Source: Phaseolus vulgaris (taxonomy: Eukaryota > Streptophyta > Magnoliopsida > Fabales > Fabaceae). Taken from it: a stretch of DNA of 64,000 nt. The stretch's first letter is position 1. The number at the start of each line of letters is the position of its first letter. The notes beneath the pieces were generated by a model. The model ran no database searches. It was not told the origin of the DNA and was given only the letters and a program-made list of their open reading frames with translations. Shown piece after piece: positions 11,151-22,785 of this stretch. A program made the translations under genes and the position numbers. The stretch covers positions 790,811-854,810 of the forward strand of contig NC_023758.2 in the NCBI RefSeq assembly GCF_000499845.2, given 5' to 3'.

Positions 11151-11500
11151 TTCATAAATGTGTTTTTACAAGTTATAACGGCTCATTCATAACTTAAATG
11201 TGTTAGTGCTTCTTTTTACAGTACTTATTTTCACTTTAGCAAAAATAAAAGTGTTTAATAAAAGAAATTATTTAAGTAATTTTCAACATTTTTTACTTGC
11301 TATGAGTAGTGTTTGAACTTGTAGTACATCATATTCTCTCTCATTCCAATATTTCATATTTAAATAATTTCCTTATTTATCCTGTAATAATACATTATTT
11401 ATTATAATTATTTAATAATTTTATATCATCTTTTAGGTTTTTAATAAAATAAATCATCTTAAAAAATTAGTTATTAACTCAAACTTAAACATATAGTTAC

Positions 11501-11580
11501 CTAAAAGTATATTTTTATATATAAAACTTGTATAAACATGCTAAAAGTATATTTTTATATATAAAACTTGTATAAACATG
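11501..11580. repeat. Exact 40-bp tandem duplication
   Basis: 11501-11540 and 11541-11580 are identical, beginning CTAAAAGTATATTTTT and ending TATAAACATG. Lack of divergence indicates a recent event. Confidence 0.95.
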
Positions 11581-11582
11581 TT

Positions 11583-11703
11583 ATTACAAAGTGAACTTTA
11601 AGCCTAACTCAACCCCATAAAACCGGCTTATAGGGTTGAGGTTTGCACCCACTTATATACAATAAAAAACTCTAATCTCTAGTCAATGTGGGATCTCCAA
11701 CAC
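11583..11703 (-). mobile_element. Short LTR (TRIM-like family), fragment a
   Basis: On the minus strand it begins TGTTGGAGATCCCACATTGA and ends near AAAGTTCACTTTGTAATA. This matches the copies at 26369 and 38204, where the end is followed by a primer-binding site. The primer site is absent here, so it is a solo LTR or fragment. Confidence 0.6.
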
Positions 11704-14149
11704 ATCTTCTTATATAATTTAAAATTTATTAATTAATTTAATATATAACTTACTAAATAATTAAAATTTCATCATAAGTTGATTATTTCTCTTTTTAATA
11801 AAATAACCTCGTTTTCTCAATGTCTGTGGGAATGACAATAGCGGCAAGGCATCCAAAATTTGAAAAATATGCATAGAGACGTACATACCATTTGTCATTC
11901 CTCACATGTTCTCACCAGCTTTTTACAATTTCATATATTATATATATCATCTGTTTCATCCAATTTTCTAATAAATAATTTTTTACAGATTTTTTAAATA
12001 ATATTAATTTTAATTTATTCAAAAATACTATATTTATTAAAAAATACTCATAAAAAATTATTCAAAATATCAACATCATGAAAAAATAATAGACATTTTA
12101 CAATATTGTTAATATTAATATTTACATTGTGTGTACTTGTATAAACTACATAGTACCTGAAATTAATTGTAATGTGTCGGTTATTTGATTATTTTATTAC
12201 TTCTATTTCAAGTCTTTTTTTTGTAATGTTGGTCTTCGAAATTGATTAAAAAAAATATTCTGACAATCAAATAAGTATTTGGTATATAGAGTGTATATTA
12301 AAAATTGATTAAAAATGTAATTACATATCTCTTGAATATTTATTTATAATATTTAGTCATTGATCATTAGAGTCAAATTTTTTCTTTTTTTTATCGGCAA
12401 AAAATTAAATAAATTAAAGAGATACTTTAGGGATATCCCAACCCATATAAAAAAAAATGCTTTTAAACTTAGAACAAAACACAAGTATCCTAAAACCCTT
12501 CCAACTAATTTAAGCTTTACATAGTAATTCCCTTAAACCACAAATAGAAGACCAAAAATTTACTTTAATGATCTCAAATTTATCGTATATCAATATTAAT
12601 TTTACTTTAATGACATGACTCGTCTAATGTGGTTGGTAAATGTATTGTTAAAAGAAATTTGGAAGCTGAGAAATGATCTCTACCCTCGTAAGTGAGTTGG
12701 AGAGAAAGGGTGATATTTTGTGGGTAAGGATGAGTAGTTCTGATCACTAACCATGCCGATGACAGAGTTGCGTGATAATGTTGTGGGTAAGGATGACTAG
12801 AACCATGCCCATGACGATGACAGAGTTGCGTGATTTGTAGTGAATGGTTGGTGAGAAATCTATAACTTCCTTGGGAAATTGGAGACATGCATGGAGGGGT
12901 GGGTTGATTAGGATTTCGAAGTGAAAATCCTTGGCAAATTTTGTTTCTATATTTTCTTTCTCTTCCACTTCCACTGTATGAAAATAAAAAATAGAATAAA
13001 AAAATAAAAATAGAACATTAACAATTAAACCATTACCATTAGAATTTATATAACCTATTGATACATCATAACAAAATAAACATAATAGTATTAATTCAAT
13101 AAGAAATACCTTTAAATGGGTAAGAATAACAAAATAAAACTAAAATTTTGTAATTTACATTATTTTTTATGTTTCTATTTTCTTTTTTTTTTTAATTTTT
13201 TTTCTCACACTTCTCTTAATATTTTGTGTATTGTGCCTTTTTTTTTGTCTAAAGTTAAAGTAACTGTCTATCATGTCTATCAAATCAGTTTCAAATTTAA
13301 TATTTTTTAATTTTAAATTTAAATAATTATAAAATAATGAAATAATCAAAATGAAATATTAATATAAAAATAAAATAAGAAAACATTAGTATAAAAAAAG
13401 AGTTAAAATGAAGAATCCAAGATTATTTCAAATACAATACCAGTAGTATTTTGTATCAATTCATAATTGTTGAACTTTAAATTTATTACATTGAAGGTTT
13501 GGTACATCATTTTAATTGGTAAACGAAATTTTGACAAAATTATTTTATCTAAGATAAGTTCTTAATAGTTGTTAATTACCATAATATTGAATATTGAAGT
13601 AGTGTGTTAACTTAACCAAACTCTTTCACTTCATTATCCACTGTATTTTGAAAATGAAGTTTTGTCCTTTAAATGATTTTTTTTACAAACAAAAGTATCA
13701 TCTTTGTGCTATTATCATGTGTCTACCTCAACTCATTTTTACAATGATGCTCATATATTGTTCTCATCTGATACACTATGCACTACCATAAGGAAATGTG
13801 TGAACCAAATTTTGTACTTATTTAACCAAAATCATGAACCATGTAAACCAATAATTTTAATAAATATCAAGTTTTGTACTTAAGTCGTTCCTTTTTCTTT
13901 AGCACACATAAAGGATAACCTATATGTATTAGACAAGTTAATTAAGTATCTAGTTGAAAAGTTGAAATGGACTGAATCATGATAAATTAAATTTTACCAA
14001 CTTTGTTGATAGTAAAACACTATAAAAGATTTTGTAAACATAACTCGTTTAAACATAAAATAATGAGATGACATATTTATTTAATTTATGAATATTTTTT
14101 TTATATTATTATATGATGATAATATAATTGTTAATGATGGTTGTTGTAT
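11704..14149. other. AT-rich intergenic DNA
   Basis: No gene was recognised. A GC-richer patch at 12650-12900 contains a tandem duplication but no known coding motif. Confidence 0.45.
12716..12838. repeat. Imperfect 55-65-bp tandem duplication
   Basis: Each copy begins TGTGGGTAAGGATGA and ends GATGACAGAGTTGCGTGAT. Copy lengths differ by a few bases, which breaks any reading frame across them. Confidence 0.75.
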
Positions 14150-14233
14150 AAAAACGGTTCATATGGTTGAGGTTTGCACCCACTTATATTCAATGAAAGG
14201 CTCTAATATCTAGTCGATGTGGATCTCCAACAG
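14150..14233 (-). mobile_element. Short LTR (TRIM-like family), fragment b
   Basis: This is the outer two thirds of the family LTR: GGTTGAGGTTTGCACCCACT, then TCTAGTCGATGTGG and ATCTCCAACAG. The end next to the primer site is missing. Confidence 0.55.
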
Positions 14234-14994
14234 TTGTTTTAACTATTAAAGTATATTTTTTAAATGGATGTTTTAATTATTTAAATACTTATTTGAATGA
14301 GTGTGTAATACCTTTATATCGGATTGTTTTTATATGTGTTTATATATTATATATATATATATATATTTTTTTTTTTATGATTTTGAGATATTTATTTCAT
14401 TTCTAAATTTTTATGTCTTTCGAATTGTTTTTAAAATTATCAAAAACAATTTAATCGATTTAAAAATAATATATTCAATTAAATGATAAAATAAATTAGT
14501 GTTTGTGAATAAAATTTATAAAATATATTAAATTAAAAAATTGTTACTCATTGATAATAGTTACAGTTATTTTAATTATCTATAGGCGTTAATAAGGTAA
14601 ATATTAGTATATGTGTTAATAAGGTAATTATAGGTATAATGGTATTCAACCAGCTAATACATGATAGTTAGTAATTTTTATTTGAAATTTTTTAGAATTA
14701 AGGAATTAAATTAAAATTATGAGTAAAAACACGTTAACAATTGAAATTTTATTTCTATTTTAATTTTATAGATTTATGATTTTTTTTTATTTAATTTTAT
14801 AGAATTAAGTTATTTTTTAAAGATGCTAAATTTTTAAAAATTTATACTTTGTTGTACAATTTATTATGATTTATTTTTAGGAAGACTAATTTTATTTGTT
14901 CAAAAAATTTATGATGCAATTTTATTTGAATTACACTTTAAATCGGTAATCTTATTTCTAATATTTAAAAATAAATAAATAGTATTATTTAAAA

Positions 14995-15051
<57 letters not shown>

Positions 15052-15967
15052 ACCCATAAGTTTAAAATAATTCATAAATATTTTTTATGCATATACTTAA
15101 CAAGTAACAGAACAATTTTTTTTTATAGGATGTAATAGACTTCACTTCAACTTGTTGTCATCCTAACATTGAGATGTTCAAAATTAAAATATTTAGACTA
15201 ACAGATAATTAATTATCATGAGTAATTAATCAACTATGGTGAATGAATAATTTATTATTTAGACATTTTTCGAATAGCATGTGCCCTAGATAATCTATTA
15301 TTTAAAGGATTGTAAAATCTTTGTTTGTCTTTTCAACTATATAATAATAGCTAATATAAGATACACTTCTTTGGCTACAATGTTTAGTTGTGTGATCAAT
15401 TTCAAACTCGTCACCGCATGTTCCAAATCACTTAATGTGTTGTTTTAATTTAGTTTAAATTTACTTATTCACTTCTTGCTTGCCGTCAAACAACTTTAAT
15501 TAATGTGAAAAACATTGTAAAGGTGATTTATTTTATAAATGAGACGATTGTATTATAAAGATTTTGATTTTTTAATTTTTTTAAAATAAACCACAATAAT
15601 TTTATGATCAAAATATAATATTTTGAATGTAACAGTAATTTATTAAATATAACATTTAATACACGTATAAATATCTTCTCTCTATTTTCGGTCTTCTACT
15701 TGTTCTTCTAATAATTTTTATCGTATTAACTAATATTGGTAATACGATCTAAATGGAGAGACAAATAAAAAGATACAAAGTAAATAGAAATAATTTTAAT
15801 CTGATGACATCAAAATAAATTTACTCAAAGAGACACCAAAAAAAATGTAGTCCTGTAATACATTTTAGTGTTGAATTTTTTAAACACGTCCTTACTATTT
15901 AGATCTAACATTTTTTTCCCGTAGCTGTGAAATTATTCTTTTCCTTTACACGAGTTGCGTTGGAACC
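14234..15967. other. AT-rich DNA upstream of bHLH copy 1
   Basis: It holds an (AT)n run at 14999-15047 and a short one at 14350-14366. No gene was recognised; the last few hundred bases are presumably promoter. Confidence 0.5.
14999..15047. repeat. (AT)n microsatellite
   Basis: A perfect AT run of about 24 units. Confidence 0.93.
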
Positions 15968-15975
15968 TTATAAAG
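15968..15975 (+). promoter_or_regulatory. TATA box of bHLH copy 1
   Basis: TTATAAAG lies 91 bases before the chosen ATG at 16059, which leaves room for a 5' UTR of roughly 60 bases. It is the only good TATA match just upstream and argues against the in-frame ATG at 15927 as the start. Confidence 0.45.
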
Positions 15976-16058
15976 ATGGCGAATCCAATTTGAAAACAAA
16001 GAAAACCTCTGAATTCTCAAAGGAAAGGGAACAGCAGGGAACACATTTACACACCTCG

Positions 16059-19000
16059 ATGGATGCATCAGAACCTAACTGGTTTTCGGATTTCGTAACC
16101 ATTTCTTTCATCATTATTCTCTGTCATCAAACATGATGATTTATAACAATTTTATTCTTATTCTTGTTACTTATTTTGTTTTATTTCAGCTGTTGCAGGA
16201 AACGGAGGATTGCAACTTGTTCCGACAATGTCAGCTGGAGATTGAAGACGATGAAGAGTTACTTTCCCTTGAGATAGCAAGTGCCCTGGAAAACTTTCCG
16301 CCGCCGCAGCATCAGCAACCTTTCTCTTCGGAGAGTCACACATCGTATTCGGAAACCAGTAATTTGGTCAGGCCCGCCAAGCAGCTCAAAACGAATTTGT
16401 CCAGTTGGAACTCATCCCCCATCACCGACAAACACTTTTCACCCAATATTTCCTCGTCTACCTCTTCTTCTCCAACCTCCCAGATTATGCTTCCGGTTGA
16501 GAACACTCAACTTCATGGGATTGTTTCTGCTGTCCTGAGTCCGCAACAGAACAAAGGTGTTTCAGTTTCACCCCCAGAGACCCGAAAAAGATCATCAGAA
16601 AACCCGAACTACGAAACTAAAAGCCCCAAAAGCCAAGGGAGCTTCAAGACTTCCGGTCATGGTGGGGATCACATCATCGCGGAGAGGAAACGGAGAGAGA
16701 AACTGAGCCAGAGCTTAATTGCTCTAGCTGCTCTTATTCCAGGCTTAAAGAAGGTACTGTTCACTATAAGCTAGTGATTCATATTGATTTCCAAAGGCAA
16801 AGGAATGATCCATTATTAATATTATTTACTATAAAACATTATTTAACCTAAAAATTAGGTCAAGTTGTTTTTAGTTAAATATTGTCAACACAGAAAACCC
16901 CATTGAAGATGGTAGTATAATTGTTGCAAGAAATTACTCGTTAGTTACAAATGTATTCTGTAAACATTAAATAAAAATTAAAAATGTAAAATTTATACTG
17001 ACATATACTTAATTTTCTAAGCAGAATTAAAATTATAATGTTCATTTTATTTTAAAATGATTAATCGATTTATATATGAATATTGTAGCTTTAGTATTTA
17101 AAAAATTAAATCGATTTATATATGAATATTAATTTATTTTTAAATGCTTATATATACAGTTAACACAGTATTTGTTCCTTTTTACCTTTTTCTACATAAA
17201 TTATTACTACTTTATCTTTTAAGTTTTATGACTATTTTTTAAAATTCAATTAATTACCACGACAAAGAAAATATTTACAGAACAAAAAAAAAACTAATTT
17301 ATCATATTTTTCATAAATTTTTTATCATATTTTTTTATAATTTAATCATATATTTCATTTTAATAGTTATTATATAATATTTATTTTTTATTATTATCAT
17401 AAGAAAAAAGCCAACACGTAGTTTAAAAATAGTGATTATAACACTAATTTATAAATATATTTCCATTTAACCGTGTAAAAAAATTTAAACATTTATAAGA
17501 TCTTTTCAACCAATATATTAAGAGACTTTATGAAAATAATTTACAGCATTTATAATTTTTTGATAAATACATTTCAATTAATTAAAAATATTTTGGAAAA
17601 AAAAGAATGTCTTATATAGTTTTCTAATAAAATGTCTTATAAATAAGAATGAAGGAAGTTATTGATATACTTGAGTTTTGGGTGTAGGAATCAAGTAATT
17701 TATGTTCTGTTTAGGTAAAAAGGAGAGAAATACAGGGAAATAACAAGAAAAAGTGGAAAAAGTATTTCATTTATTATTAATTACTTTTTTATTGCTTAAT
17801 ATTGATATTATTATTTTAATTATTTATTACCATATAAAAACTAAACATATATAAGATTATAAATGTTTATGATCATAAAAAAAACACTTATTTTTCTTTC
17901 ATTTTAACAGAAAATCTCCTAGTCATTTTTTTTTATATTTCTTTCTTTTTGGGTAAAAAGTTTGAGATAGGACCTACCTCCTTATTTATTCATTATCTGC
18001 CTCGTGTGTTTATATTTAAATATCCATATAATTTTCTTTATATTTGAGTATAGAGAAAATATTAGTTGAAGAAATTTAATCATATTTGACTATTCAATCA
18101 ATAAATCAATAAATCACTACTACTAATAGACTAATTTTAGAATAAAAAATAATTATTTACTATAATAAATAAATTAAAATCATTTTAGAAACTAAATAAA
18201 TTTTTGGTTTCTAAATTATTTTATATTATTGTTAAATAGTTTCTAAAATGCATGATAAAAAATTGGTAGTAAAAACATTGGTTGTTAATTAGATATGAAT
18301 TTAGAAACCATTTAACAATAATAGGTATTAATTTAGAAATCAAAATTTTTTTTGTCTCTAATTTAGTCACTATAGCAACTAATTATTATTATTTTTTCTA
18401 AAATTAGTTTCTATTTCATGATTTTCTGTGAATTGTTTTGGTCTTGAAATAATGATAACTAATTTTCTAAAAAAAATATAAAATTTATGGTGTTATTCCT
18501 CATTATTTTTAATTTTTTTTTTTAATTAAAAAAATGTATTTTTAATTTTCATTTTCATCAATTGTGATGGATCATATGTATTTGTCCGTCCCATAAGTAC
18601 AAGACATTAATTTGAATTGTAAAGTGCAAGTAAGAAGTTTCATTGAAAGATAAGTTAAATATTGATGGGGTGAAGTTGTAGTAGTATGTGAAGAAAAGGT
18701 TGTTAATTGGGTAGTGTGAATGAACAGATGGACAAGGCTTCAGTGCTGGGAGACGCTATCAGGTACGTGAAAGAGCTCCAAGAGCGTCAGAAAACTCTTG
18801 AGGAGAACAAGAACAGAGACGACGTGGGGTCTGTGGTGATGGTGAACAAGGCACGGCTGAGCTACCGCGACGGGTGTGGTAGGGCAAGCCTCCCTCGCGT
18901 GGAAGCACGAGTGTCAGAGAAGGATGTGCTCCTTCGCATCCACTGCCAAAAACAAAAAGGTCTTCTGCTCAAAATACTTGTGGAGATTCAAAACCTTCAT

Positions 19001-19222
19001 CTCTTCGTTGTAAATAGCAGTGTCCTATCTTTTGGGGACTCCATTATCGACATCACCATTGTTGCTCAGGTAAAGAAAAGTAAATGCTGGTTGTTGTTGT
19101 TGTTGTTAATAATTTACAGTGATAAGTGACGACCATTTTTGCAGATGGGGACGGATTACAAGTTGACGATAAATGAGCTTGTAAAGAACCTACGCAGGGC
19201 CACTTTGAAATCCATGTCATAA
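16059..19222 (+). CDS. bHLH transcription factor, subgroup IVa (bHLH25/NAI1/TSAR-like), copy 1
   Basis: Four exons: 16059-16094, 16190-16753, 18728-19069 and 19145-19222 (TAA), all phase 0, giving 339 residues. Exon 2 could instead begin at 16199, removing three residues. The N-terminus MDASEPNWFSDF is short and acidic. The basic region HIIAERKRREKL begins near residue 173 and has the His-Glu-Arg set of G-box binders. Helix 1 ends PGLKK at the exon 2/3 border, and exon 3 opens MDKASVLGDAI (helix 2). The C-terminal 100 residues resemble the ACT-like dimerisation region of the family and end in exon 4. Helix 1 reads LSQSLIALAALIPGLKK, without the usual basic residue and Phe after LSQ. Relatives control ER bodies (NAI1), jasmonate and iron responses (bHLH18/19/20/25) or saponin genes (TSAR1/2); the target here is unknown. 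The MDASE start was chosen because the in-frame ATG at 15927 lies upstream of the TATA box. Confidence 0.88.
18115..18430. mobile_element. CACTA-type MITE, copy B, TSD AAT, inside a bHLH intron
   Basis: It begins CACTACTACTAATAG and ends ATTTTCTGTG, flanked by AAT at 18112-18114 and 18431-18433. The right terminus has lost about four bases compared with copy C (ATTTTCTTGTAGTG). The foldback interior matches copies A and C. It lies in the 1974-bp intron 2 of bHLH copy 1, which splits the bHLH domain. Confidence 0.72.
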
Positions 19223-19792
19223 CATTAACATGTGGTGCATGAACATGTGGCGGAGGGGTCGGTGATAATATTAATAATACATCGGTGCACGGTTGCCCAA
19301 AAAATTATTGAAACTCAGATGCTGGTTTCTGTGCGCCTCTTTTATTTATTTCAAAAGGACAAAAATTATATGTAACTTTTTATATTATTTTTTTTTTGGT
19401 GTTTTAATTAAAATTGATTATTTTTTTAAAAATAATCGAATGTAGTACAAGCAATATTAAAGAATTAGGTTTTGCTATTAAACACTTTAGCCCCGCATAT
19501 TTGACGTGAGAATATATGGGGAGCGTTGGAAAGGGTAGACAAATTTATTCCCTGTTGGCATAATTATTGCTCATCATGTAACTAATACAACAATTTTACC
19601 TAGATGTGTACGTTAATCATAAAAGAAATTGTTTGGGCATACTCACGTGTTACATTCAACATCTTGAATTTAAAATCCTAATTTCGAATAAGAAAGAGAT
19701 TCTTAAAAGTAAAAAATATATTTATTTATATAATTAAATTACTTTTTTTAAATTGCAAAAAAAAAAAGATTGCTACTAAGAAAAAATTGTGC
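19223..19792. other. 3' flank of bHLH copy 1
   Basis: This contains the likely 3' UTR and then AT-rich DNA. No other gene was seen. Confidence 0.45.
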
Positions 19793-20617
19793 AGGTGGGC
19801 AATTCAGCCGAGGGACACACAGTGTGCCCTATGTGGGTTTAAGGAGGAAGCAATTTCTTACCTTTATATGACTCGTCACATCTCTAATGCGGTGTGGAAC
19901 ATGTATAATAAGTGGCTTATGGTAAGTTCAGTAAATCATAATTCTATATTTGAACATTTTGACTAGTTTTATTACCTTTGTTTCAATAAAGAAGGAAACA
20001 AAATCTGGAAAGGTTTGTGGATATCCGTCATTTAGTATAAGAACGGGATAATGTTTAATCGACAAAGTGGGCACAAAGAAAATTAAATCTTTGGCACAAG
20101 TTCAATCCTGAGCTTGGATGAAAAATAAGATCCTAAAGGTAAATATATCGTATTTCAACTAGGTTCAATGCCTGATAATATATGTATGAATTTGGCAACC
20201 AAATAACTCTTTTCATACCTATAGTCGTGTATGTGCATATGTTATATGTTGTTTAGTTTCTAATTTTATCTAATATACACCAAGTCCCCTCAGTGTTGTG
20301 TATATATGGTGTTGTTGTGTGTTTCTAACGATAAGTATCAATCACATGTTGGGTTATAACATGGGCGTATTAGAAGTGGGGTCTTCTCCTTGGTTAAATA
20401 TGTGAGGTTTTTACTGCATGATCTGGCGCATAGCAGTTGCAACCTCGTTTGCAATTTATTCACAGTATATAGGTTGTATCAACTTCATTAGGGAGGGTGG
20501 AGTGACTTTTTGTTTTGGTTGTAATTTGATGTCTTATGTTCTTACTCTATTGGTGATGGTTTATGTGGGCGTGGGTGGAGTCTTGATAGTCTAATTATCT
20601 ATTGTATTAAAAAAAAA
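19793..20617 (+). pseudogene. LINE 3' remnant (zf-RVT region to poly-A)
   Basis: The first frame reads RWAIQPRDTQCALCGFKEEA, then ISYLYMTRHISNAVW. This matches the zinc-binding domain that follows reverse transcriptase in plant LINEs, but the usual His and last Cys are replaced by Tyr and Arg. Downstream, fragments in shifted frames (KIWKGLWISVI, NGIMFNRQ, SILSLDEK) follow the order seen in LINE C-termini. The remnant ends in an A-run at 20609-20617, as expected for target-primed insertion. It is clearly dead. Confidence 0.65.
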
Positions 20618-20649
20618 TAATTAGATTTATCGACCAACTTTTATTCATG

Positions 20650-20850
20650 GATCTAAATTTGTAGGTGAATTCAGTATTAACTATGAATATTATCCACAAA
20701 TTTAAATATGTAGGTAAACTCAGGATTATCTATGAAATATTATTTACGAATATAAATTTGTAGGTAAATTTAGCATTATCTAAAAATTATTATCTACGGA
20801 TCTCTATCCGTAAGTAAATTTTACATTATCCACAAATTTTACCCACAAAT
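20650..20850. repeat. 50-bp tandem repeat, about four units
   Basis: The core GTAGGTxAAxTxAG recurs at 20661, 20710, 20760 and 20810 with a period of 49-50 bases; between cores is a shared TATTATCCACxAAT-like part. Units are well diverged. Confidence 0.7.
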
Positions 20851-20869
20851 CTATATCAATTCAATATTA

Positions 20870-21120
20870 TTATTAATATAAATATTTTTATTAACATTAT
20901 TAATAATATTAATATTAATATTTATATTATTATTATAAATATTAACAATATTAAGAATATAAATAATTTTAATAATATGAGTAATAATTATATGCATATT
21001 ATTAATAATATAATTAATTATAAATAATTATAATTAATAATCATAACTAATAATCATAAATAATAATAGTAAATAGTAATTATAAATAATGATTGTAAAT
21101 AATAAGAAAAGATAAAAGGA
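20870..21120. repeat. ATT/TAA-rich low-complexity DNA
   Basis: Nearly pure A and T with many AATAAT and ATTATT steps. Similar DNA continues at 21345-21510. No gene is possible here. Confidence 0.8.
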
Positions 21121-21163
21121 ATAATGAAAAAAATTAAAAAAAGATACTTTCGGATTTATCCAG

Positions 21164-21342
21164 GGACTAAAGTTGATGGATATTACATACGAACTCAAGT
21201 TTATGGGTATTACTTACAAATCTCAGTTGGTAGGAAATAGCTACACACTGAATTTGGTGATATTACTATGGACTAAAGTTACTGAGTATGCCTAGGAATT
21301 GAAGTTGATAAATATTGTTTACAAACTAGAATTGATAGATAT
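21164..21342. repeat. 26-27-bp minisatellite, about seven units
   Basis: Units start near 21164, 21191, 21218, 21245, 21271, 21296 and 21323. The core is ACTxAAGTTGATxGxTATTAxxTAC with heavy divergence. Confidence 0.65.
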
Positions 21343-21344
21343 CC

Positions 21345-22671
21345 ATACTATTAATATTATAAAATTAATAATATTAATATTAGGACTATTTATAATATTA
21401 ATAATAATACTATAATAATATTAGTATTATAAATAATATTATTATAATTATTAATTTAAATAATATTAATAATCATAATAATAAGTATAATAATATTTAT
21501 ATATGATAATAAAATTTATTTGGTGTAATAATTAGGGTTTTTTTTTTTTGTTATTGAAGAGACCTGCATTATATATAAATATAATTGTAATAAGTCATCG
21601 GCCATAACCCAATTCTAAATACTTTCTTCTGATTTTCATATTTAAGACTCACCTGAAATCATGATTTAGACATTTCTAAACTTCTCATTATGAATTTCAC
21701 ATGATATAGAAGATTTCTTCAACCGCACATTTTTTTTATTAATTTTCAACGAGCACGTATTTAATTATAGCTCAAAAATTTTAAAATCTAGTCTAGTTGT
21801 GTTCATTTCTTTATATCTTCATGTATTCTGTAATTGAATCAAGATCTGATAAAAGATTTGCAGTTAAGTACAGACAAACTGGGACTAAATCTGAAGTCTT
21901 CATTGCACGATGTTTGAAACTATGTATTATTGGTTTACCAAAAACAAAAGAACATGTATGGACTAAATATAAAGATTCCTTTATATGCAAGAGAGAAGCT
22001 TGCACACAGAATCTTAAATAGATATATAATTCAATATCTAATTTTTCCAGTCTGTGAAAACAGTTGGGTTGAAGCATGCAGTTGGATTGCGCAATTCATT
22101 TATATGAAAATGTTCTTTGTAATCTTCTAGATATGGATCGAAAAATAAAGTATAATTTTTTGCAAGTTTATTATAAAGACTATGCTAACAAGTGTCATAT
22201 TAAAATTTTGATAAATAATTTATAAATAAAATTATGCGATTAAGTTGTTTCGAAGAACTTAAGTATGATTTTTTTAATTGAAGATACTTTTAATTCATCA
22301 GTTAGGATACTAATTATAATCTTTTCCTAAATTATTTTATCCCTAAATAAAATATTGGTACTATATTGTGCAAAGCTAACAATAATAATATTTTTCTAAC
22401 ATTTAAATTAAAATATGTAAAACATCAACAATGATGCATTTATAAACACACCAGAAAAATTATTTTTAATGGAGTTATATTTCAGTGATTTTAACTTCTG
22501 TTAAGTGCATTTTTTTTAATATTTAGCGTCGTTGACAAAGTTTATTTTTTTCACTAAAAGATCCAATGTTATTAACAAATTACTGTGATTTTAAGTAGTT
22601 TCTGAAAAATCAATTATCTTATGATGGTTTTGTAAATCCTATTACTTTTAGAGTTTTTTTTTAACTTTGAT
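21345..22671. other. AT-rich intergenic DNA
   Basis: A 74-codon frame at 21797-22021 is not low complexity but has no recognised motif and no splice partners. No confident gene was found. Confidence 0.4.
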
Positions 22672-22785
22672 ATTTTCAGGGGTTTTCCAAATCCCAGTTT
22701 TTTCCAGGAGTTTTCCAAACCCTCATTAGTTTCAAGGGTTTTCCAAAACCCCATTCTTTCTAGGAGTTTTCCAAACCCGTATTAT
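22672..22785. repeat. 28-bp minisatellite, four units
   Basis: GTTTTCCAAA occurs at 22682, 22710, 22738 and 22766, an exact 28-base period, with TTTCAAGG or TTTCTAGGA between. On the minus strand the unit (GGGTTTGGAAAACTCC) resembles the 5011-5150 unit in layout. Confidence 0.88.

Noticed and set aside
15927..16094. Upstream in-frame ATG as start of bHLH copy 1
   Set aside because: It lies before the likely TATA box, and relatives start with a short acidic N-terminus like that encoded from 16059.
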